From Exophiala sp. HKRS030 (Eukaryota > Ascomycota > Eurotiomycetes > Chaetothyriales > Herpotrichiellaceae): a stretch of 64,000 nt of DNA. Where the stretch lies: assembly GCA_023897205.1 (NCBI GenBank), contig JAHWDD010000005.1:4712001-4776000 (forward strand), read 5' to 3'. The position numbers were made by a program, and so were the translations under genes. Below, in pieces: positions 1 through 11,075 of this stretch (the stretch's first letter is position 1; each line of letters opens with the position of its first letter). The notes under the pieces are model-generated. The model saw only the letters and a list, made by a program, of their open reading frames with translations. It had not been told where the DNA came from and searched no databases.

Positions 1-1049
1 CCTGCTGGCCCTGTCGACCCTTCGTTCCCCACCGAGAAATATCAATTTATCGATGAGACACCGAAGACCTCTAAACCGCCAAAGTCTACTGCGGTCTATC
101 CGCGCGGAACAGGAAAGCTGCGAAAGAAGCAGACGTCGGTGAAGCGGTCCAATTCCCTCGTTCTCTCTGGAAACTGTCCGCCTCCACTTGCCGACTGTTT
201 AACAGATATCAAAGATGAAATTCCGCTGCCAATGATCACGAACGATGCCATTTTCGATGACGTTGCAGCTCCCGTGGAGTCAGCTTCCACCAGATCGGCC
301 AGACCCGAGTCCAGCTCTCCAACCCTGCCGCCTTAAAAAGACACCGGGGCCACTCGAGACTCTCCTGACGAAGTTGATGCGGGTGCGCTCCGAAAACTCT
401 CGTCGCTTAGGATTGAGAGTTTGTCGCCACACTCTGACCTTCTCACTGAAATGGCTCAAGGATATTCGGACGAACGTTCTCTTTCAACGCCAGACCAGCC
501 TGACTGGCCAAGTTCCCACGTTGCCTCTTCTATACCGGGATCATCGGACCTAGGTCGTGATATTCAATGTCTAGACGCCAAAGGTGTGGAGCCAAAGCTG
601 GAACTGCCAATTTACTCTGGTCAGCATGGACCTATCCTCATATCAGACAGTAATTCTGAAGCCACCCCAACCTCGGAATGCTGCGTCAATACTACGTATC
701 AATGCCCCTGCTGCGGAGCCAGCGTATCCCAACCGTCGCAAAGACAGCTCGAGAGCATGAATGCGCCACAGCAAAAAGCTTTCTGTGAGGCACATAAGCG
801 CCAAGATAAGCTGCGAGCAGCGGAACTGGAGTGGGCCAGGCGGGGTATCCTCGCATCGGTTGGCGGAGGTTAGACGTCCGCATTCGCAGGGTTCTTCCAG
901 TCCTTCGCGGTATATTGGACGGGGAGATCTCGTCGTCATATCTCTCTCAGTTGAATTCGGTGAGAGGAAGAAGGGCCGCACCCAAAACAAGCAACATAGG
1001 GAATAGTAAAGCTGGCTACTATGGACCCCGGGGATCGCAAATGATGTAA
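1..1049 (+). pseudogene. RTC4-like protein, C-terminal part, disrupted
   Basis: The gene enters from the left edge. Frame 1 runs from base 1 to a TAA at 334-336, continues in the same frame to about 843, and then needs the third frame to 1049. The joined product carries the RTC4 signature: a CPCCG cysteine pair, then QQKAFCEAHKR, AELEW, RGYPRIGW and a terminal GYYGPRG. RTC4 in yeast is linked to telomere-capping defects; its biochemistry is not known to me. The frame change at G842-845 is repaired by one extra G, as at many sites in this window, so it may be a sequence error. The TAA could be CAA changed by a C-to-T transition. Pseudogene versus miscalled gene is therefore open. Family assignment rests on motif recognition. 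Confidence 0.65.
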
Positions 1050-2233
1050 GTGAGCCACGAAGTCGACTCTAGTTAGGCGGTTGGCCGAATTACCTTTACT
1101 TATTCGAGACGTACGCTCGATGATTCGCTGACATCTTCCAGATCAGCACAGATCATTTGGGAATTCGAGTCTGAATTTCCAAGACGAAGATGTCGAAGCC
1201 AGGTCTTGCGCCGCACCTGCTTGACGGACTTCGTCGCCACCGTTTTAGTACCGGAGCTGGCTACCAGGTTGATTGAAGAAGACATGGGAGTAGATTGTTG
1301 GAAGGCGCGCGAGATCCTCCATGAGAGTGCAGACTTAGGTGATATTCTACATGAACATGAGTGACACTGATCTATTCGTATATAGATCTCCGTTATTCTT
1401 GGGTAGGTAGGTGAAGGGTGGGCTCTAGTGGACTGGCTTAGAATAAAGAGTCATAGGCCCATGGGCATTCATACCAAGCCATGTCTGGCACCAGTGTCTA
1501 GCAATTTCCTCTATTCCCTACATTGACCAATGGCTAATGTGCAACAAATGTCCTAAGAGGTGAGACATAAAATGACTGATGCCCTTCAACGGATTCGTGG
1601 TCGTTATGATTCAAGATGAAGTCAAGGAATATTTACCGGGTCTCCCATCAGCTTATCGAATCAACTTAACCTGGAAAAATGGGTCATCTAGTCAAATTCC
1701 TCCTTGCAGCCCATCGGCCCAAGTTCGGCGGCTCTGACAGTGGAGACAACCTAGTCTCGTGAGAAAGGTTGCGATCACTAAGTCTTTAAGGGAGGGCCGC
1801 AGACGTTCCTCACCATCACGGGAGAAAGAAGAGAGCCATTGCATACACCCATTCTAGATCAATCTTCAAGCTTGATCGCTACAAAAGATACACCAAAAGC
1901 AACACAATCCGAAGAATTATATCACTAAGCGAGGCTGCGAGACTTCAACACTATTGCCAATTATTAATTTCCGTCCCTAGCTTTGACCTTTATGCAGTTA
2001 TAAAGGATGGCTTCTGGGCTATAAATACTAGGTGTAGAACATACTGATACAGACATTTTCAAATACTTTTAACGCTAGATGGGATCCAATTATAGGGTTG
2101 GAAGATTGGTCTGACTTCAATTATGACACCCTCCTGCAATCCTACGGACACATTTTACAAGAACGCGTCGCGTCCGTACCGGCGATTAGTCCTCCATTGA
2201 CCGAATTGGAGAAGCGTTTGAGAGCACTACTGT
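1050..2233. other. Intergenic, no supported gene
   Basis: I see only short open frames here, including a 61-codon minus-strand frame at 1100-1285 with no recognisable domain. The stretch is moderately AT-rich and shows no long repeat. Confidence 0.5.
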
Positions 2234-2804
2234 TTACGATGGTTCAGCAATAATAAGATCTTGAAGTGTCTTTGGTAAATGCTTATCGGCAAACTTGCCT
2301 TTCACGATGGAGTTTGACGGAACTGGGTCGGTCGGCGTGGTGCAGGCGCCTATTGCCAGGGCATGACAAATTCGAGATCCGGTACGAAGGCCCATATCAG
2401 CGAGCTCGACAAAAGCCACATCAGAGTCATTCCAGGACCTAAAAGGTAGGCCAGACTTTTCCATTCTGTTTGTAGATATCTCGGAGGGAGCTGGATGCCC
2501 GCTATGATCAGTTGAACTCCCAAGACGAGTCGACAGAAGGATAACGCTCTGTATCGTCCAGGGGTACTCTTCAGGCCGGATCCATCTCGCAGCTGGTCCA
2601 AAAAGCACTCCAGCCCCAAAGGAAATCACTGCCGAAGATCAGCAAATAAGTAAGGTGTGTATCAGGCTTGACTATTTCTCGGCATACATGCTTCGGATAA
2701 ATAGACTTTTCTTTAGCAAGAAAGGAGATCAGTCCGAAAGCTGCGCTAAAACCACCAAGCACGGCGCAGACGATGTTGAAGTTGCTCAGGTCTAAGGTTG
2801 GCAT
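2234..2804 (-). pseudogene. Na+/H+ antiporter (Nha1/Sod2-type) N-terminal remnant
   Basis: Three minus-strand frames together spell the N-terminal quarter of a fungal CPA1 Na+/H+ antiporter. They contain MPTLDLSNFNIVCAVLGG, GVLFGPAARWIRPEEY, RLVLGVQLIIAGIQLPPRYL, LLGPGMTLMWL, HALAIGACTTPTDP and SNSIVKGKFADKHLP, in family order. The frame shifts twice (near the CCCC about 2556-2560 and near the TTT about 2362) and the coding similarity stops after LQDLIIAE, where the family normally continues with more than 300 further residues. A possible intron with GTATGC donor follows the first exon but does not restore the frame. The truncation makes this a relic. It sits directly downstream of the ENA ATPase, another Na+ exporter. 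Confidence 0.75.
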
Positions 2805-3805
2805 GGCGAAGCCCGCTTAGTAGAGTCCGAGATAACTTCATGGCGCAAATTTTGATGACTAAGACGCCCAGTCTACTGTCTGTGCAACAAGGCATAGGCA
2901 AGAATGCTTAGGGTTGTGTCAATAAGAATTCCCTGGACCGGGGAAACGCAAGAGTTAAAGAATACTAGTAAACTGCCTTTATGTTACCCCTTTTGCAACA
3001 AAAGTCAGCCTTGGCGAGGATCTTTGCAAGAGCTTGGCACAATAGAATCACCTGGCACAGAAGACAACCAACTGGCTTGGATTTCCAGTTGGGCCTTAAG
3101 ATCCGCCGTAACCGCGTCCCGCCTTGCTCATTACCTCATTCGAACCCCACGACCCATTCGAAGTCTTTTGGCATAGCGTTATGTGTTTGATGGCTTCACA
3201 ATTCATATGATATGCTATCAATATGGACCCAGGCGTTGGCTCTCCAGACGCCAGAAATAAGCCCACCAGGTTATGACCATGTGAGCCTTGCGCTGAGTCT
3301 AATCAAGGTCTTGACTTCTGTTATTCTGCCTTGTCCACTCATCTGAATCACTGGACCTCTTAGAAGGTATCTATTCACTCAAACCTTAGCGCAGAGTTGG
3401 TCCTGGCTGTCGATGCGATGCGGAGCGGCCAAAGACTAGGCTTTACAACAGCGTAAAGGATTACCATATGGCAAAGACTCTTGACGAATGTTTGACTGTC
3501 AAGATGTACCATCCCTGCGAGTTATTGACGATTTGTGTTTCAAGTTAATCCGAGCTCGACGAGCTTAGATAAACAACAATAACATAGCAATTAAATATAC
3601 CAAATGCTGCTGTCGATGAGATAACGATGATCGGTCCATCTTTGACCAGCAATGATCCCGTCGGCTAGGGGACTTCTCAAGGCCCGCTGTAAACGTCAAA
3701 CCACCTTCAAAGACTGTCCACATAGTGAGACATCGAGATAGACTAAGTTAGTCACAAAATGCAACACATGTACTGCTATGACTTTTCCATCACTCCAGCC
3801 TCCAG
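2805..3805. other. Intergenic between NHA1 remnant and ENA 3' end
   Basis: Small plus-strand frames of 60-90 codons (for example 2904-3176) have no domain and no splice support. I see nothing else I can defend. Confidence 0.45.
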
Positions 3806-6800
3806 CTACTTCTCGCGGAACTCCTCACTGATGCTTTCCTCTCCAGAAAAGTCGGCGAATGCCAACCTCTCCATGTCGTCTTGCGTAAATCCTAGCCTCC
3901 TTGCGCGTCGGCGGAAGAAAATCCGTTTAGCCCATTTCCACGTCTCGCAGCCTAGGAAGAAGAGTAAGGCTTCCACGAAGACAATGCCCCATTCCCATGA
4001 AATTCCCGTGTGCTTGAAAACACTATGGTTGATGACCTGAGAATATTTAGTATGGTGGCTTGAAAACTGAACCACAGATAACTCACTGGGATGTAAATAG
4101 TTGGGAAAATAGTAACGAAGCCAGCAATGATCGCCCAAAACAAGAACTGATTACGCCAGACATCGTACATCCATTGGGTAAAATACTTCTTGCTATTCGG
4201 CTGCATGCGGAAGAAACTTCGACGCGTGTTGACCATCTCCCAGGCAAGGAAAAGGGCGAACCAGGTCAGACTGACGAAGGTGGTCGCTCGAGCTCTGAAG
4301 ACTGTGTCGCACGATGCAGAGTATGACGCGTTGCAATTGATACCGAGGTCTCCGTCTCCAAAGCCGTACACAACGAGGAGAAACGATGACAGACAGAGAG
4401 CCGACATCCACAAACCGTATGCAAGCATATCGAAGCAGACTTCCCATGTAAAGACTCCCGCCTTCAGTGATACCGGTGGTCTTCCTAAGATGTCAGGTGC
4501 AGCAATCTCCAAGCCCAGTCCCATGTCAGGCATACCAGAGGTAATCATAATAACCCAAAGAATTTGGACTGGTGCCAGCGGGAAAACTGATAGACCTGTG
4601 CCGTCCTTAAATGCAAGACCAATCAGGAGAGTACAAGCTTGAGCAATGTTTTCCGCCAGTAGATGGAGAACGAACTTTTGGATGTTGTCAAACATTCGAC
4701 GACCTTCCTCAATCGCATTTAGGATCGAGGCGAAGTTGTCGTCGGTAAGGACAATATCAGAGGCATCTTTAGCGACATCCGAGCCTCCCTGACCCATAGC
4801 AATACCGACGTCGGCAATCTTTAGGGACGGAGAGTCGTTAACACCGTCACCCGTCTATCTATGTTAGAAGACACCTTTGAAGGAGAATATGGATACATAC
4901 CATGGCCATGAAAGCGTCTCGACGACGCAGTGCTTCAATCATTCGAACCTTCGTATTTGGAGCGCAGCGAGCAATTACAAGAGGCAACGCAGGGAGCTTG
5001 TCAAGCTCTGCGTCAGATAAGCGATCAAATTCCTGTGCAGTCATCACCATGCTTTGAGTGACTTGTTGGGAAAGTCTTTCCATATTCGCAGGTAAAATGC
5101 CAACTTGCGCTGCGATCGCGCGAGCTGTGCCTGGATGGTCGCCAGTCAACATGTGAACTTTTACACCCGCACGGTGGCATCTCCTCACAGCATCGGCAGA
5201 CTCCGGCCGGGGCGGATCATAGAGACCGATTAATCCACGAAATGTTAGATTGCGTTCAACTTCTTCTCGAGGTGGAGGCCCATCCCGACTTGCTCTCCGA
5301 CCATCTCGAGGGTTGTACGGTCGACTGGCAAGTGCAAGAACTCTTAGTCCCTGCCTAGCAAGGGCCTCCATGTTCTCCAGTATTTTGTCTTTGATTTCAC
5401 CTGTGATTTCAACGGCATCCGGACTGTCCCACTTGATCTCTGTACAACTGTCAATCACCCGTTCGACGGCGCCTTTGGTGTACACCATTTGTTGCTTTGT
5501 TTTGAGATCTTCGAAAATGACTGACATCTTCTTCACATCCGAATCAAACGAATATTCGCTTACTTCCTTGTACTTTGCATTCTCACCATCGAGGAACTTG
5601 TGTCTGTTATACTCAAATCGAGAGGCAAAAACCTGGATAGCTATCTCGGTGGGATCTCCAAGAGCGGTCCAGATGCCTTCGTTGTTCATGTGAACTCGAG
5701 CAAGATTGGCAAGAGAGGCGCAGAGTAGGAAATCTGTCAACTCAGTGTTATTCTCAATAACTTTCGAGTAGTCCATTACAGCACCATCATCCTTCTCTGT
5801 GTCTTGGGCTGCTGGCGAGAGGTCACTGTGCATTAAGTCCCCAAGAGTAGGATTAAGCGGCTCGCTCGATCCACCAATGGAATATGTACCACGCGTAGGG
5901 ATCCAACACTTCTTTGCAACCATTTTGCCTTGGGTAAGGGTCCCTGTTTTGTCCGAGCATATGTCTGTAACTGCCCCTAAGGCTTCTAGTGATTTGAGAT
6001 TTCGAACGATCACGTTCCGCTGAACCATCCTTTTTGTCCCAACGGCCATTGTGATCGTGAGGACGACTATCAGTGACGCTGGAATCATGGAAAGACCTGT
6101 GGCGACGGCATAAATGATGACCTCAGACCTGTTAGAAAACTTATTGGCGGCGAGGACGATGATAGCACAAACGACTGCGATGCCGAATAGTAGCATCGCC
6201 AGACGAGATAGCTTCTTCTGTAGAGGTGTACCTACACTGACGCCCAAGAAGCGGCCTATTGCGTCAGTAAATGTAAGAGTCCAAGATTCGACGTGCCGTA
6301 GAGGGTGCACGGTCCCGTCATCTCTTCGCTTGACTGGACGCCTTTTTGACCCGCGTTGACGAAGGGCCGTTGCAATGGACCCAATTTCCTGCCAATGTGT
6401 TAGAGAACTAGCCAGACATGACATCGGGCTACGCAGACTCCCCTGCCGAAGTGGAGCTGCCTGGGACTGTACTTACAGTGCACATGCCGGTTGCGAAGAC
6501 TATTCCTCTTGCACGACCCTTTGTGACAGTGGAAGAGCTGAACGCGACGTTTAGTCTGTCGCCCGGCCCGGTGTCGTCGTCGAACATGGCCTCTTCATCT
6601 TTGGTGACGGGCAAAGATTCTCCAGTGAGGAGGGCTTCGTCAGTCTCAAAGTTGATGGACTCAATCAACCTACAGGCCATCAGCGATTTGAGAGTCTCTA
6701 AGTACTTAATGGCAAGGAAACGCCTTACCTTATATCAGCGGGGACAGTGTCACCAACTTTTAATTCCACAAGGTCGCCAATGGTGAGTTCTGCTGTGGGA

Positions 6801-7222
6801 ATATTGATCGTACTGCCATCTCGAACGGCGTTTGCAGTTGGAGAGGACAGTGAGCGTAGGGAGTCCATGGTCTTCTCGGCTTGAAATTCCTGGAAAAAGC
6901 CGACAACGATATTCAAAATAATGACTGCGGTGATGACGCCTCCCTCAATCCAGGACTTAATTGCAAACGAGACCACCATCGCCATAATCAGTACTAGCAT
7001 CATAGCATTGGCGACTTGTCGCAAGAGGATCTTAAAAGGCTGAACTCCTGGCCCGTCGTCCAATTCGTTGCGACCATAGTCATTCAATCTCTGACGTGCT
7101 TCTGCCGCAGTCAGGCCGTTTTCGATATCGGCGTTGAGTTGTTGAGCCAGATCATCTCTCTGCAGAGCATGTGCTGGCTTTGTCAGCGGTCTGTTGCACT
7201 GACCAGAGACGTGAGTCTCCAT
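3806..7222 (-). CDS. ENA1: P-type Na+/K+-exporting ATPase, ENA type (P-type IID)
   Basis: This plasma-membrane pump exports Na+ (or K+) at the cost of ATP. Five exons close exactly: 7222-6729, 6669-6477, 6388-4901, 4854-4087 and 4036-3806, with GTAAGG, GTAAGT, GTATGT and GTGAGT donors. The product is 1057 residues, the usual ENA length. In order it shows the cation-ATPase N domain, LLTGES of the actuator domain, ICSDKTGTLTQ with the phosphorylated Asp, MLTGDHPGTA, TGDGVNDSP, and the ENA-type membrane segment PLAPVQILWVIMITSGMPD, then a charged C-terminus. No catalytic residue is missing and there is no frame break. Two CTTGGC hexamers lie within 220 nt upstream, fitting alkaline-pH control. 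Neighbours handle Na+, phosphate and K+. SERCA-type Ca2+ pumps are the alternative, but the MITSGMPD segment favours ENA. Confidence 0.95.
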
Positions 7223-7363
7223 GGTTCTGAGGTGAGATGGGTTCTAGGATGAGGTTCGGAGTGGGAAGCAGCTGAAAGACGAAGCACAAATTGCTGGGCC
7301 CCTAGCTTATTGAATAGCATTTCCACAGCTATTCGCCATGAGCACGATTCGCCACATATCTCC

Positions 7364-7444
7364 CTTGGCCGGCCTTAGGTGTGGACATTTTTACACACCA
7401 GGGGCAGCACGAAGAGCTGCGAGGCAGATCACCGTCTGCTTGGC
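7364..7444. promoter_or_regulatory. PacC-like hexamers upstream of ENA
   Basis: CTTGGC (reverse of GCCAAG, the core bound by fungal PacC) occurs at 7364-7369 and 7439-7444, 142 and 217 nt upstream of the ENA start codon. Two copies in this distance are only mildly above chance, so this is suggestive. Confidence 0.35.
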
Positions 7445-7474
7445 ATAATGCACTTGTAATGTCATGCAGTTCTA

Positions 7475-7578
7475 CACTCTCTGCCCTTTTGTTCCCTAGG
7501 AGGGTTTTTCGGGATTTAGCCCAATGAGGAAAGGCTGGCGGCGCTAGTCCCAATTAGGCAACAATCGTGGCGCGTTAC
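7475..7578 (+). repeat. Left terminal inverted repeat of the Tc1/mariner element
   Basis: These 104 bases starting CACTCTCTGCCC are the exact reverse complement of 9294-9397. Similarity continues imperfectly for about 30 further bases inward. Confidence 0.95.
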
Positions 7579-7639
7579 CTAGTTGCGTAAAGGTTGCAAC
7601 TCAAGTGGTATTTGGCCTCTGTATTGCGCTGTTTTAACT

Positions 7640-7765
7640 ACTGTAGTGATGCCTACAATGCCTATAATGCCTAAAATGCCTGTAAATGCCTGTAGTGCCT
7701 ATTATGCCTATGCCTATTATGCCTATACCCCTATTTGCCTATGCCTATACCGCCTATTCCTAGAA
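7640..7765 (+). repeat. Subterminal array of TGCCTA units
   Basis: About nine TGCCTA units and several near-matches (TGCCTG, CGCCTA) are packed into 126 bases between the left terminal repeat and the end of the transposase gene. GCCTAAA-type units recur near the other end (9133-9225). They could be transposase or host-factor binding sites, or may simply have arisen by slippage. Confidence 0.7.
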
Positions 7766-9138
7766 CTCAGTATGCATCCCATTGCTATTGATTACAGCCT
7801 GGCAGCGAGCGCGCATCGTACCTATTAATGAGGCTAAATAGGCCTCATCAATTGACTCCCAGGCTTCAATCACTCTTTGCCGTAAAATACGATCTGCGAC
7901 TCTTTTGCCTTGATCTTGTGGATATCGCTGTGAGATATAGTCTTTTAATCGACTCCAGAGATTTTCAATAGGATTGAGATCTGGTGAAAATGCTGGCCAT
8001 TTAATAAAGTTAATGCCTTGCGCATTTAGTTCAGCGATTGTCGCTGCAGCGGCGTGTCCAGGTGCGTTATCCTGCATAAACTGTAGGTTTAGGCCTGGAT
8101 TTTCATTCATATAGGCCTTAATTACAGGCACTATATACTGACAGTATTTCTCACTATTAATCCAGCCCCAGGCCTTTTCCCAGAATACGCAAGGCCCTTT
8201 TTAGCACCTGAAAAGCAAGCCCAAAACATCCAACCTGGTGGCTTATGAACGCGCTGTTCGACACAAGTAGTATCTATAAATTCGCCTTCTTTACGCGTAA
8301 TATAGACTGGTCGATTAAAATTCATATTAACCCAAGTTTCATCACTCCAAAGAACCTGTTCCCACTGCGCTGGAGTCCAAGATAGATGTTCTGTTGCCCA
8401 GGCTAGTCTAGCTAGCCTATTTTGCTCTGAAATAGGAGCCTTCCTAGTTGCGATTCGCCTGTGATATCCACGCGAAATAAGTGCATTTCGAATAGATTTC
8501 TCAGTAATTCGATTATCTGGCCAAAGTGCCTGCTGTAATTCCTTATAGGTCATCCTGCGGCGCGCGTACGATGACGATATATAGGTAATTAGATATTCGA
8601 TTTGTTCATCTGATATTAATCTAGGTCGACCAGCCTTATAGAACTGCGGTTTTGTCTCTTCTTGTTGACAGGTATACTTAATTGCACTCATTGAATAATG
8701 TAGCTGATTTGCTATCTCTTGATAGGTATAGCCAATTTTACGTAGAGTCCAGATCTCAGTCCGCTGGATCTCAGTTAGGCGCTGTCGGATAGGCCTAGGG
8801 GCGGGTTCAGGAGAAGGAGAAGGAATAGGCGGTAATGGCTGTATAGGAGGTGCGTAGGCAGGCGCGTAGGTAGCCACTGGAGGCTGTACGGGAGGTGCGT
8901 AGGCAGGCGCGTAGGTAGCGCCTAGAGGCTGTATGGGAGGTACGTAGGCAGGCGCATAGGTAGCGACTGGAGGATAGACAATTGGTGCCTGTATAGGCGT
9001 AAAGGTAGCGACTGGATGCTGTATAAGAGGCGCGTAGGTAGGCGCAAAGGTAGCGAATGGAGGCTGTAAAGGAGGCTGTAAAGGAGGCCTATGAATAGGC
9101 ACTCCTAGGGGTGCATTGAACGAGTAGACAGGCTCCAT
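7760..9138 (-). CDS. Tc1/mariner transposase (DD34E), one frame break
   Basis: The cut-and-paste transposase reads from 9138 to about 8195 in one frame and onward to 7760 in the -1 frame; joined length is about 459 residues. The first part has a proline-rich repeat region (about residues 10-105), then helix-turn-helix DNA-binding motifs (TEIQRTEIWTLRKIGYTYQEIA and GRPRLIS). The catalytic triad is WSDETW, QDNAPGH and PIENLW, with 34 residues between the second Asp and the Glu. The break lies at AAA AAG GGC CTT (plus strand about 8193-8202): one extra G/C, or a -1 ribosomal slip on AAA AAG, gives GAKKGPCVFWEKAWGW, the expected family sequence. If the missing base is a sequence error, the element is intact. 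Confidence 0.85.
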
Positions 9139-9293
9139 TAGGGCTAAAACGAGTGATTTGACGCCTAAAATGAGTGATTTTACGCCTATAACTTGAGATA
9201 TCTAAGGACCTAAAAGGCCTAAATGGCGCGTAGAGACTACAGAGTATTGATACTTTGTTTGTTTACATTAAAAACGCGACCTTACGAAACTGA

Positions 9294-9397
9294 GTAACGC
9301 GCCACGATTGTTGCCTAATTGGGACTAGCGCCGCCAGCCTTTCCTCATTGGGCTAAATCCCGAAAAACCCTCCTAGGGAACAAAAGGGCAGAGAGTG
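9294..9397 (-). repeat. Right terminal inverted repeat of the Tc1/mariner element
   Basis: It is identical to the reverse complement of 7475-7578 over 104 bases and is followed by TA at 9398-9399. Confidence 0.95.
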
Positions 9398-11075
9398 TAC
9401 AAACAAAAGGGTCCCTGTACACATGTCGGTGCTACCTTCGTACATTCGCGAAGAATTCTAGCTTGGTCACGATCTCGTTCTGTTTCGACGCATTTCCAGT
9501 CGCATTATCACGTATAGCATGGACCTCACTGGCAGGTTTTGAGTTGGAGGAGAAGGCAAGAAGGGCAAAATAATCACAGATGTGACATCCTTGACCCGTC
9601 AACGATTTCTTTCTAGAGTGGCCACGGACGGTGCAGGGCTCTCGAGTAGTGGGGCAGGTTAGCTCGGTTGGCATGCCAAGCGAAACTTGTCTGTCGCCGA
9701 AATTTTCTTTCCTCCGTCTTGCCGCTCACCATTCATTGGTTCGCGGATCAAAAGCTAAGCCTAGAGCCTAACCCACATCTGACGATCCTACTGATTGCGT
9801 ATTGCATGGAGCTCTCGACATGTCTCCGTTGCACTATTCCGGAACACAAAACACAAAGGATTGTTACAGTACGGTTATGTTTACTGGATTTCTCAGATTA
9901 TTAAAATTCCCGGAAGTTTCTACATCAGTGGCCGGGCTAGCATCCACGTACTGCACCGCCTCATTACCCGTCGCTGTTCTTCGCACCTATCGTTGTGGAA
10001 TGCTTCTGAAAGGTGATAACGAACGAAACGCTGTGACTGTTCGTCCTCTGCGGAAGAAGAAGTCGCATCGCCGATCGTCGCTATGCCAAGGCCGCCATAT
10101 CCTCCACTGAACCACATGCACCCATCATCAAATCTCATACGCTGAAAAAGGGCAATGCCAAGGGCTCAAAGAGAACCACGACAATACCAGGCTTGGAGGC
10201 GGCGACTCGGAACATTGTGCCATGCGGTTGGTTGCCTCTTCCGGACTACGCTTAATGGAATACTTGTGAGGGCTGGGTGCCCAAAGCATGCTATTTTCTT
10301 TTGTGTTTGAGTCTCACCACAGTAATGGCCTCTACAGAAATGCTTCCAGCAATCAAGCCTGCAATACCAGGAACGTGCAGGTAAACCGCCACGCAATTGG
10401 CCAATCTCTGATGGGAAGATGCAACGAGGGTTCCATCCGACCCGCGCGGAAGTCACGGAACCTGGCCCTGTCCTATTCTTCTTCTTTTCACCACCCTACC
10501 GCAGCCTATCTCAGCTCTCTATTCGAATGTTTAGGATTGCCAATTATTATTCTTGGTATTTGCCTGAGTAGAGTCCAAGCTTTGCCCTGAGCCAACTTTC
10601 ATGCAATCAAGCTCGCTGTCCCATGAACGTGCAAACCACCGTACAACGATTGGTCCGTGTGCTCCGATAGCCACGCAAATTCCTCTGTTGCCCGCGACAC
10701 AATCATCCTCCCAAGAAACTTGGCGCATTCCTTGGCAAGACCGGAAACCTTGGCAGTACCTGGCATCTTCTTGCACTAGCAGGGGACTTTCTGGCTGCTT
10801 CAGATACAAACCTATCGCTGCAAGGCCATCACTCCATGTGTATGAAGGCACCTCCGAGGATGGAGACTGTAATGCAACAGAGGCATTTGTACTGCCATGA
10901 CCATCGATCAGTCTCTCCCTTAAGTCGAGCTCCTGGATGTCACCTCTTTTGTTCGCCATCTGAATATATAGCGGACTGTGCTGGACAATATTCTGCCGTC
11001 TTGTCTCAGCGCCCCAATAACAAAACAAGTCCCCATCTTCGTTTGAATACCTGAACATCTGCAATCTACAACATC
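9398..11075. other. PHO89 upstream region, no supported gene
   Basis: This 1.7-kb stretch lies between the transposon and the PHO89 start codon. It holds several GCCAAG/CTTGGC hexamers (9675, 10085, 10157, 10719, 10731, 10749). A 177-codon minus-strand open frame (10531-11064) has no recognisable domain and begins just 12 nt from the PHO89 start, so I treat it as chance. Confidence 0.5.
10719..10754 (-). promoter_or_regulatory. Triple PacC-like site cluster upstream of PHO89
   Basis: CTTGGC occurs three times in 36 bases (10719-10724, 10731-10736, 10749-10754), about 320 nt upstream of the PHO89 start codon. GCCARG is the core PacC/Rim101 recognition sequence in filamentous fungi. Three copies this close together are unlikely by chance. 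Alkaline-pH induction of PHO89 would fit what is known in yeast, where ENA1 and PHO89 are both alkali-induced. Confidence 0.5.

Larger units (their letters stand above)
7475..9397 (-). mobile_element. Tc1/mariner-type DNA transposon, 1923 bp
   Basis: The element is bounded by identical 104-bp inverted repeats (7475-7578 and 9294-9397) and by TA on each side (7473-7474 and 9398-9399), the target-site duplication of Tc1/mariner elements. Its single gene, on the minus strand, encodes a DD34E transposase. The perfectly matching ends suggest recent activity. It sits between the start of ENA and the promoter of PHO89, so it separates two genes that were probably closer together before insertion. 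Confidence 0.9.

Noticed and set aside
2904..3190. Two overlapping plus-strand frames of 69-90 codons
   Set aside because: They overlap each other out of frame, have no domain, and no splice or start context supports them.
10531..11064. 177-codon minus-strand open frame upstream of PHO89
   Set aside because: No domain, unnatural composition for a protein core, and it occupies the PHO89 promoter up to 12 nt from its start.
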